Shown piece after piece: positions 1-5,234 of a DNA stretch of 5,234 bases; positions within the stretch are counted from its first letter, which is position 1; every line of letters starts with the position of its first letter. Below the pieces are notes generated by a model. That model saw only the letters and a list, made by a program, of their open reading frames with translations, ran no database searches and was not told where the DNA came from. The DNA lies in contig CAZNQD010000095.1 in NCBI GenBank assembly GCA_964575345.1, positions 1 through 5,234 of the forward strand. The letters are read 5' to 3'. Origin of the DNA: UBA1402 sp964575345 (lineage in GTDB: Bacteria > Bacteroidota > Bacteroidia > Bacteroidales > UBA1402). Made by a program: the position numbers and the translations under genes.

Positions 1-1972
1 GGTGAAAAGCCTCTTTTATCTTGGGCAAAAGGCCGGCATAACGCTCAGCATCTTCCTTCTGCCCCAGGAGAGAAGCGATCTTGCTCATCAGGGAAGTGGT
101 ATGATAAAAATAAGCTGTAGCGATCAGGTCTTTTTCGGTATGGGCACCGGCATAACCGTAATCGGGAGCGTTATAATTGTAGGTGTAGTACTCGGCAAAA
201 GACAACCAGTCCCCAAAATGGAAACCGTAATCAAAGATGTAGCGGGAACCCGAATGCCTGATCATGTATTCCTCCCAGGCTTTCATCGATTCGTACTGGT
301 TCCCGAGTATTTGAATGTCTCCGTAAGATTGATAAACAGTCCATGGAATGATGACGGCAGCATCGGCCCAACCGGTGCCTCCAAATCCATCGGACCAGCC
401 GGTGCCTCCTCCGTCTTTGAGGATATTGGGAACCACCCAGGGGACATTGCCATCTTCTTTTTGGTCGAGCTGCAAATCCTTCATCCATTTGGTAAAGAAG
501 GCTCCGGTATTTCTGTTGAAACAGGCAGTGGGAGCAAAGGCCTGGGCGTCGCCCGTCCAGCCCAGACGTTCATCGCGCTGGGGGCAATCGGTGGGAACAT
601 CCAGAAAGTTGCCCCTCAGTCCCCATTGAATATTTTGTTGTAAGCGATTTATTAAAGGATCGGAACATTCAAACTCGCCGATTTCTTCCATATCGCTGTG
701 CACTACGCGGCCCTCGATATCGTCCAGGCAAATTTCTCCCGGATATTCGCTTACACGCAGGTATCTGAAACCGTGAAAAGTGAAACGAGGTTCGTATTCT
801 TCTACACCTTCTCCTTTGAAAATATAGCAATCTTCGGCTTTGGCTTCCCTGAGGTTGTCGGTGTAAAAGTTCCCTTCCTGATCGAGTACCTCTGCATGGT
901 GCAGAACAATTTTTTGCCCCCGTTCTCCTTTTAAACGAAAACGCACCCAACCCACCAGGTTCTGCCCGAAATCGAATACCAACTCTCCGCGGGGAGTCAC
1001 AAATTTCTTAATTGGTTTGATGGTTTCGGTAATTCTGACGGGCTCTCCTTCTGTTGGAACCAACACTTCGCTTGACTGATTCAGTCTATTGACTTTTTCC
1101 CAGTTGGAATCATCAAATCCCGGGTCTGCCCAACCGGCGATTTCAAGCCTGGCATCGTATAGTTCGCCATGGTAAATTTCGGATTTCAGGAGGGGGCCCT
1201 TGCTGCTTTTCCAGGACGGATCGCTCAGAATATATTCTTTGGAACCATCTTTGTAAGTGATTTCCAGTTGAGCAATCAAGCCGGCCTTATCGCCATAAAG
1301 ATTACGCTTGCCCTGAAACCCAAAAAAGCCGCGATACCAACCGTCACCAACGGCCGCTCCCAAAGCATTCCGGCCTTGCCTCAACGAAGCAGTAAGATCA
1401 TACACCTGGTACTGAATGCGCTTATTGTAAGTAGTCCAGCCCGGATTGAAATAATCCTTGCCAAGCTTCTCCCCATTCAGGTAAAGCTCGTATAAGCCCA
1501 GGGCCGAGGCATAGATCCTGGCCTTGACCACTTGTTTGTTTACATTAAATTCTTTTCTGAAAAAGGGACAAGGATTGGACTGTGATTTATCTTCCTCCCA
1601 ACCGGGGCTGATCCAGGCAGCCTTCCATTCGTTGGTAGTTAAAAGTCCCGTTTCCCAACAGGCCGTCTCACCGGATGTGGCCTGGTTGCCTTGATTGTCC
1701 CATACGGTGACTTGCCAGTAAAGCCTCTGTCCCGAAACGAATTGTGGGCCCTCGTATTTTACAAACACCGATTGATCGGATGAGACGACACCGCTGTCCC
1801 ATACCAGTTGATCGTTTTTCAATGCTTCGGGAGTGGATGCCACTTTAATTCTGTATGCGGTCTGAAGGCTGTTTTCTTTTTCAGCATCCAGTTTCCAGGA
1901 CAACCTGGGATTAGGGCCTGCAATCCCCAGGGGATTGACTTTGTAATCTGTCCTTAAGTTTTTGACATTCAT
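1..1972 (-). CDS. GH78 alpha-L-rhamnosidase, 3' end cut off by window edge
   Basis: Translating the minus strand from ATG 1972 gives 657 uninterrupted residues that run off the window. The protein should hydrolyse terminal alpha-L-rhamnose from glycosides or pectic oligosaccharides by the inverting GH78 mechanism. Visible parts: an Ig/Fn3-like N-terminal domain (about 1-110); the rhamnosidase N-terminal carbohydrate-binding-type domain (about 135-310, with NGE at 166-168 and DGWYRG at 210-215); the concanavalin-like domain (about 325-430, FDFGQN around D334); and the start of the (alpha/alpha)6 barrel (from about 435). The signature DCPQRDERLGWTGD spans 462-475. By analogy with characterised GH78 enzymes, E468 is the general acid, and D462 and D475 are substrate-binding acidic residues. 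A GDW motif lies at 587-589. The general-base glutamate normally lies roughly 250 residues after the general acid and is outside the window; about 230-260 residues are probably missing. An in-frame TAA at 1985-1987 lies four codons before the ATG, so no signal peptide can be hidden upstream and the enzyme is probably cytoplasmic. Family assignment is very secure; the exact substrate is inference. Confidence 0.95.
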   Translation of the reverse strand, partial: MNVKNLRTDYKVNPLGIAGPNPRLSWKLDAEKENSLQTAYRIKVASTPEALKNDQLVWDSGVVSSDQSVFVKYEGPQFVSGQRLYWQVTVWDNQGNQATSGETACWETGLLTTNEWKAAWISPGWEEDKSQSNPCPFFRKEFNVNKQVVKARIYASALGLYELYLNGEKLGKDYFNPGWTTYNKRIQYQVYDLTASLRQGRNALGAAVGDGWYRGFFGFQGKRNLYGDKAGLIAQLEITYKDGSKEYILSDPSWKSSKGPLLKSEIYHGELYDARLEIAGWADPGFDDSNWEKVNRLNQSSEVLVPTEGEPVRITETIKPIKKFVTPRGELVFDFGQNLVGWVRFRLKGERGQKIVLHHAEVLDQEGNFYTDNLREAKAEDCYIFKGEGVEEYEPRFTFHGFRYLRVSEYPGEICLDDIEGRVVHSDMEEIGEFECSDPLINRLQQNIQWGLRGNFLDVPTDCPQRDERLGWTGDAQAFAPTACFNRNTGAFFTKWMKDLQLDQKEDGNVPWVVPNILKDGGGTGWSDGFGGTGWADAAVIIPWTVYQSYGDIQILGNQYESMKAWEEYMIRHSGSRYIFDYGFHFGDWLSFAEYYTYNYNAPDYGYAGAHTEKDLIATAYFYHTTSLMSKIASLLGQKEDAERYAGLLPKIKEAFH
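362..415 (-). repeat. 27-bp in-frame tandem duplication inside the GH78 catalytic domain
   Basis: Two adjacent 27-bp units (362-388 and 389-415) match at 19 of their first 21 bases and diverge after that. They encode residues 520-528 (DGGGTGWSD) and 529-537 (GFGGTGWAD), identical at 6 of 9 positions. The second unit leads directly into the conserved GWADAAVIIPW stretch of the barrel. The unit length is a multiple of three, so the frame is kept. It may be an old feature of this GH78 subgroup rather than a recent duplication. Confidence 0.75.
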
Positions 1973-2036
1973 TGCTATATTCAATTAATGCTTATCACGG
2001 GTGGTTGAAAAATTAGTTCTGCAACGAGACGGATGC

Positions 2037-2061
2037 TTGCTTCGGGTCAGGACTGAAGCAA
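2037..2061 (-). promoter_or_regulatory. Short hairpin in the GH78 leader
   Basis: A perfect 7-bp inverted repeat (ttgcttc at 2037-2043, gaagcaa at 2055-2061) encloses an 11-base loop. In the minus-strand transcript a further G-U pair is possible at its base. It lies 65 bases upstream of the GH78 ATG and has no following T-run. It could be a leader structure or a protein-binding site, but a stem this short may also occur by chance. Confidence 0.3.
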
Positions 2062-2212
2062 AGCCTGAATGTCTCTTTCAACGGTGCTGTCAAAGAATAG
2101 GGCGCAATTTAGAGAAAAGTTTTAAAACATCCCTGCTAAAGATCGCTAATTATATTTGTTTTTGTTTTATAACTTGCTTCTATTTCAAATTTTAATCCTA
2201 TTGCCGGGAAAA

Positions 2213-2244
2213 TAATATGCATCGCCGTAAAACGATGCATATTA
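2213..2244 (-). terminator. 12-bp hairpin followed by a short T-run: likely terminator
   Basis: Perfect 12-bp inverted repeat: taatatgcatcg at 2213-2224 and cgatgcatatta at 2233-2244, with the 8-base loop ccgtaaaa. Read on the minus strand the stem is followed by TTTT (2212-2209), so it resembles an intrinsic terminator for the upstream gene pair, 85 bases after their last stop codon. The stem is AT-rich and the T-run short, so termination may be partial. A 12-bp perfect match is unlikely by chance. Confidence 0.6.
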
Positions 2245-2252
2245 CCTAAGTG

Positions 2253-2272
2253 AAATTCTTTTTTGAGAATTT
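2253..2272 (-). other. AT-rich 7-bp hairpin between two larger hairpins
   Basis: aaattct (2253-2259) pairs with agaattt (2266-2272) around a 6-base loop (tttttg on the plus strand). A G-T pair could extend it by one. It sits between the two stronger inverted repeats of the intergenic region. On its own it is weak; its position in the series is the reason to list it. Confidence 0.35.
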
Positions 2273-2274
2273 TC

Positions 2275-2306
2275 TTGATCCGGACGTTTCACAACAACCG
2301 GATCAA
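2275..2306 (-). terminator. 9-bp GC-containing hairpin just after the stop codon
   Basis: Perfect 9-bp inverted repeat: ttgatccgg at 2275-2283 and ccggatcaa at 2298-2306, with a 14-base loop. It begins 23 bases downstream of the TAG stop of the 750-residue protein gene. It has no T-run right after it on the minus strand (the next bases are GAAAATTC), so it may stabilise the 3' end of the message or act with the following hairpins rather than terminate alone. Confidence 0.5.
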
Positions 2307-2329
2307 TTCGTACTAACCTTTATTAAAAC

Positions 2330-4582
2330 CTATTTTGTCCTAACCTTAACTATTTTAGAATTCATCTTGACTAAATAAAGAGTATTGGGCAACAAACCTT
2401 CCACCATATTCAGACCTTCGTTTAGTTTGCGGGTTTTTATTTTTTGACCAAGTAAGTCATAAATTTCAACCAATGAAGACTCTTCTGCATTAATATATAA
2501 AAGGCCGTCACGGGTATAGATGTTGGCATTACCGGCAGGTAAGCGATTGCTTTTTATGCCGTCGGGGTTATTAAATGCTTCCTGCGACAACAAATACTCG
2601 ACAGCATTCAACAACAGTTGATATCCTGTCTGACTAATGGCGTTATAATTCTTTGATTTAAGTCCGACAAACAAGTACTTGGCTTCCGGAACGGCGTTTA
2701 TTTCATGAATGGCCGTGGCTTCGGGAGTCCCCACTTGTGTAGCCACAAACGAAGACTTTTGTCCTGTATAGCCCGAAGTTACAAAACCCTGAACTCCTAT
2801 GTAGGAATAGACGGTATCGATGTCAAGTGAGAAAGTGTCTTTACCTCCTTCGACAAACCAAACTGTATCGGTTGTGATGGTGGTTATCGGCAATAAAGAA
2901 TCAAACAGCCCGACACATTCTTCTACAGGTTCAATACCCGTGAAAAGAGGATGGTTTGCGTATCCACTGTTTATTCGTACTTTGGTTTCGGTTTGCTCCG
3001 AAATCACGCCATCGCTGGGTGAAGCCCAATTCCATGCATTTTCTCCGTAAGCATTGGACTTCAGATTCAACACAGCTTTGTTCCCTATCAGGTATTTCAA
3101 CGAATTGTTCATTTTTTCACTGTCTGAACAAGCATCGCTGTACACTACGACATCGTAGTTTTTGTATATTTCATTAACGGTAACACTGTCGGCAATAATG
3201 CTGTCCTGAGCCCAAACCAGGCTGTCGATACTATAAGAGGGTTTTACAATCGAAACCTGATAGTCTTTGAATGCATTAGAAATTTTATCGGCTTTTCCCG
3301 ATGACGACACATAGGCAAGCTTTTCTGCCACATCGCCTGTAAAGCTTATGTTTCCAAGTACAAATTCTCCATTTTCTCCATATTCTCCGTTGTTAAGCAG
3401 CAATCTGACAATTACGTTCTGCTGGTTATTGATCTCCGGAAAGGGCAGACTGACTTGACTTAAACCGTCAAATTGATCGGTAGTGGCAAATTTACCGGCC
3501 AACTGGTAGGTTTTTTTATCGGTTGAATACACTACAACACAACTATCGGCAGCATCTCTTATATTAAAAGAAAAATCCATTTGAATATTGTTATATCCTT
3601 TGGTTGATAAATCAATCTGATAATACTTGCTGTAGGTGGCAGGATTCAGGAAATCGGCCGTATCGTTTAAGCCGGCAGAAGAAAATTTAATGTTTTGTGT
3701 TTCTCCACATTCTTTGCCTAATTGCATGTATCCTACAGCTGAAGGTACAGACAAAACGCCCCTTACAACACCTGTTTCCGAAGCATATTTTTTGAATTCG
3801 CCCTCCCAGGTTCCATCGGAAGGAGCCATTTCGTCGGCATTGGGAGTACCGGTGCTTAAATTAGGTTTATACAGAAAATCCCAGCCGGCAATTGTTCCTT
3901 CAAAAGGAGGAATAACAGCAGGTTCGATTTTACCGAAGATTTTGATGCGATTGATGGCATTATTGCCATACAAACCATAGCGTTCTCCTTCTTTATGATC
4001 GAAGTTATTATAGACAGTCCCATAATCAGAACCTCCGCCAACTTTGTTCGAAAACCAGTCAGCCAACGTTGCATGTATAACAATTTGAAGCGAATCGTTT
4101 AATTGACGCGGCCTGAAAGCGACGATATCAGGATAACCGCTGGATGCACCACTATACCAAACAGTATCGTTCCCTGTCATATAGGCCAACAATCCCTTTC
4201 CTACTAATCCTCCCTGAATGTAGATGGAATCGCAAAAGGGTAAATTTAATACCAATGAATCAGAGGGGACGGAATCTCTACGAATCGGATCTTTTTTCAG
4301 AGGAATTGTTATTCCCCACAATTTCTGGGTCATATCCGATGTCCCCCACATTTCAAAAAAAGCGTCCACTTTTCTTGTCATATTTCTGCCGGTGTTTCCC
4401 CAGACCACATTTTCTGTTTTATCCATCCAGTCGGGAAACTCAAAAATATTGGTCGAATCGGCCAATATTCCCGTATCATACCAAAGATAATCATCGGGAA
4501 CGGTAATGATGGCCTTAGCTATAGGCACCATCAAAAACATTGACGCACAAACTAAAACGCAAGTAAAAAATCTTTTTCTCAT
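2330..4582 (-). CDS. Secreted protein of unknown function with T9SS sorting tail and GATase/ThuA-like segment
   Basis: A 750-residue protein ending at TAG 2330-2332. I chose ATG 4582 because it opens a clear signal peptide: MRKR, a hydrophobic core, and probable cleavage after AKA at residue 24. An upstream in-frame ATG at 4690 would add 36 residues, bury the signal and overlap the upstream gene by 65 bases. Residues 25 to about 220 are an unrecognised region rich in aromatic residues and Asp. About 228-420 looks like a beta-sandwich, opening with AGWDF and closing at GNISFTG. About 421-665 resembles an alpha/beta glutamine-amidotransferase/ThuA-like fold: strand KLAYVSS, later YDVVVYSD, AVLNLKSNAYGENAWNW, then ANHPLFTGI. 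No Cys-His-Glu catalytic triad is obvious, so an enzymatic role is doubtful. Residues 685-750 resemble T9SS C-terminal sorting domains (VEIYDLLGQK, NTLYLVKM, final KIVKVRTK), so the protein should cross the outer membrane and be surface-attached or released. It lies 43 bp after the DUF5108-type gene and is probably co-transcribed with it. Its function is unknown; a glycan-binding or processing role in the PUL is inferred from context. Confidence 0.9.
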   Translation of the reverse strand: MRKRFFTCVLVCASMFLMVPIAKAIITVPDDYLWYDTGILADSTNIFEFPDWMDKTENVVWGNTGRNMTRKVDAFFEMWGTSDMTQKLWGITIPLKKDPIRRDSVPSDSLVLNLPFCDSIYIQGGLVGKGLLAYMTGNDTVWYSGASSGYPDIVAFRPRQLNDSLQIVIHATLADWFSNKVGGGSDYGTVYNNFDHKEGERYGLYGNNAINRIKIFGKIEPAVIPPFEGTIAGWDFLYKPNLSTGTPNADEMAPSDGTWEGEFKKYASETGVVRGVLSVPSAVGYMQLGKECGETQNIKFSSAGLNDTADFLNPATYSKYYQIDLSTKGYNNIQMDFSFNIRDAADSCVVVYSTDKKTYQLAGKFATTDQFDGLSQVSLPFPEINNQQNVIVRLLLNNGEYGENGEFVLGNISFTGDVAEKLAYVSSSGKADKISNAFKDYQVSIVKPSYSIDSLVWAQDSIIADSVTVNEIYKNYDVVVYSDACSDSEKMNNSLKYLIGNKAVLNLKSNAYGENAWNWASPSDGVISEQTETKVRINSGYANHPLFTGIEPVEECVGLFDSLLPITTITTDTVWFVEGGKDTFSLDIDTVYSYIGVQGFVTSGYTGQKSSFVATQVGTPEATAIHEINAVPEAKYLFVGLKSKNYNAISQTGYQLLLNAVEYLLSQEAFNNPDGIKSNRLPAGNANIYTRDGLLYINAEESSLVEIYDLLGQKIKTRKLNEGLNMVEGLLPNTLYLVKMNSKIVKVRTK
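3365..3391 (-). repeat. Three 9-bp tandem units encoding NGE-YGE-NGE
   Basis: On the plus strand the units are ttctcc followed by att, ata and gtt. They encode residues 398-406 of the 750-residue protein, so each unit adds three residues (x-Gly-Glu). The repeats lie in a predicted loop just before the last strand of the presumed beta-sandwich. Copy-number change would keep the reading frame. Confidence 0.7.
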
Positions 4583-4625
4583 AATAATACAATTTAGGAT
4601 AATTAAAAATATAAATTGGGATTGA
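4583..4625 (-). promoter_or_regulatory. AT-rich 43-bp spacer with a weak hairpin before the start codon
   Basis: The spacer lies between the TAA of the DUF5108-type gene and the ATG of the 750-residue protein gene. A 7-bp inverted repeat (caattta 4590-4596, taaattg 4612-4618, 15-base loop) begins seven bases upstream of the ATG. There is no AGGAGG-like ribosome-binding site, and no T-run marks a terminator, so the two genes are probably on one transcript. The stem is almost pure A-T and may be chance in such AT-rich DNA. Confidence 0.3.
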
Positions 4626-5234
4626 TTAATCGACATCTTCGCCTTCTTCGCTATCGTAGACACTTTTAGGGCATAATTCAAAATAATCAAACATAAAGCC
4701 CAGATTATCGTTGTTAAGCACCGATCTGGCTCTGAAATAATGAGATTCGTCTTCTGTTAAATATTTTGTAGTCACGATACGCCTCAAAGCGGCAGCTCTA
4801 TATCTGAGAATGTCTCCCGAAGGCCATATTCTGGTGCTGTTGGGACCTTTCATATAGCCCCGGTTTCTCATCATTTTGTCGTTTTCGTAGCCATAGGGAT
4901 CACTGGGATTGGTGCCGGGTCGCTCCCAGCCGATTTTGGGTACATTTTCGCCATACAGGCTCAAGTCAAGAGGAATTCCGCAAGGCTCTCCATCTACATA
5001 AAATTGCGCTATACCTCTGGTATTCTTGCCAAAATAGCCGAAACGAACTTCATACGTACCTTCCGGAACCGGAGGTAATTTTATTGTCACATCGTAGGCA
5101 CCCTCTATGATGAATTCATCTCCCTGATAGCAAGTATTTCCCGAAGTAGGATCCTGGTAAAATATTCTTGACTCTTCGGATACTTTTAACCAATCAAAGT
5201 ATTCATCATTAAACACATATACTTTTTTGCTCTG
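4626..5234 (-). CDS. Fasciclin/DUF5108-type PUL protein, C-terminal part only
   Basis: The frame is open from the window edge to TAA 4626-4628, giving 202 residues. The true start lies beyond base 5234: the frame continues upstream of the internal GTG at 5216 with QSKKVY, so that GTG is not a credible start. The visible part resembles the C-terminal domain of Bacteroidota fasciclin-domain (DUF5108) proteins, with the characteristic run GDEFIIEGAYDVTIKLPPVP, then GTYEVRFGY, RGIAQFYVDGEPCGIPLDL, and the closing YFELCPKSVYD. The pattern suggests a beta-sandwich. No fasciclin domain is visible because it would lie further upstream in the gene. In this phylum such genes usually follow SusC/SusD pairs, and the proteins are thought to be surface lipoproteins; neither point can be tested here. 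It precedes the T9SS protein gene by 43 bp, suggesting an operon. Family assignment rests on remembered sequence similarity; the molecular role is not established. Confidence 0.85.
   Translation of the reverse strand, partial: QSKKVYVFNDEYFDWLKVSEESRIFYQDPTSGNTCYQGDEFIIEGAYDVTIKLPPVPEGTYEVRFGYFGKNTRGIAQFYVDGEPCGIPLDLSLYGENVPKIGWERPGTNPSDPYGYENDKMMRNRGYMKGPNSTRIWPSGDILRYRAAALRRIVTTKYLTEDESHYFRARSVLNNDNLGFMFDYFELCPKSVYDSEEGEDVD

Larger units (their letters stand above)
1973..2329. other. 357-bp intergenic region without a gene
   Basis: This gap separates the stop of the 750-residue protein gene from the GH78 start. The half near the upstream stop (2213-2306) is packed with three inverted repeats. 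The half near the GH78 start is the presumed leader and contains a short hairpin at 2037-2061. A 64-codon plus-strand frame (2001-2195, GTG start) is present but has no recognisable domain and opposes all the neighbours. I found no convincing match to the Bacteroidetes promoter pattern (TTTG, about 19 bases, TAnnTTTG) upstream of GH78. The nearest -7-like string, TATTCTTTG in the leader strand around 2092-2100, has the wrong internal spacing and no -33 partner. No tRNA or riboswitch fold was recognised. Confidence 0.7.

Noticed and set aside
2..643. 213-codon plus-strand open frame, GTG start
   Set aside because: It is antisense to the GH78 catalytic domain, whose minus-strand frame carries the conserved DCPQRDERLGWTGD motif over the same bases. 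The plus-strand product matches no known domain.
1..1972. Possible frameshift or pseudogene in GH78
   Set aside because: A codon-by-codon translation from 1972 to the window edge shows no stop and no break in family motifs. The missing C-terminus is explained by the window boundary.
2080..2110. Possible Bacteroidetes-type promoter (TATTCTTTG in the leader strand)
   Set aside because: It has three rather than two bases between TA and TTTG, and no TTTG about 19 bases upstream.
2001..2195. 64-codon plus-strand open frame in the intergenic region
   Set aside because: It has a GTG start, no ribosome-binding site, a Cys-rich composition, no recognisable domain and opposite direction to all neighbours. 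It is more likely the non-coding leader of GH78.
3636..3980. Plus-strand frame of 114 codons, and similar ones at 2820-3177 and 4144-4506
   Set aside because: All lie antisense to the 750-residue protein gene, which has signal-peptide and sorting-domain features in its own frame.
1..5234. CRISPR array, insertion sequence, tRNA or defence system
   Set aside because: I saw no regularly spaced repeats, transposase motifs, terminal inverted repeats with target duplications, or cloverleaf-like sequences.

Overview
The window looks like part of a polysaccharide-utilisation locus (PUL) from a Bacteroidota (Bacteroidales-like) bacterium. Three things support this. One gene ends in a C-terminal region typical of type IX secretion (T9SS) sorting domains, a system confined to this phylum. 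A second gene matches the C-terminal half of the fasciclin/DUF5108-type proteins that usually sit beside SusC/SusD pairs. The third is a family GH78 alpha-L-rhamnosidase. No start codon has a clear Shine-Dalgarno sequence, which also fits the phylum. No finer taxonomic placement is supported.

Layout: all three genes lie on the minus strand, so transcription runs from base 5234 toward base 1. (1) 5234-4626 is the 3' end of a fasciclin/DUF5108-type gene whose 5' part lies outside the window. (2) After a 43-bp AT-rich gap, 4582-2330 encodes a 750-residue secreted protein of unknown function. It has a signal peptide, a novel-looking N-terminal region, a probable beta-sandwich, a glutamine-amidotransferase/ThuA-like segment and a T9SS tail. 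(3) 2329-1973 is a 357-bp gap without a convincing gene. It carries three consecutive inverted repeats just after the upstream stop codon, and a smaller hairpin in the leader of the next gene. (4) 1972-1 encodes the first 657 residues of the GH78 rhamnosidase, open without interruption to the window edge; its 3' end is missing.

How they may work together (inference): the DUF5108-type protein and the T9SS-exported protein would act at the cell surface on a rhamnose-containing glycan, such as a pectic rhamnogalacturonan. The GH78 enzyme has no export signal, so it would remove terminal rhamnose from imported oligosaccharides inside the cell. The hairpin cluster suggests that the rhamnosidase gene is at least partly uncoupled from the upstream pair.

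The 750-residue protein is the best candidate for something undescribed. Nothing in the window points to a defence system, mobile element, CRISPR array or RNA gene.
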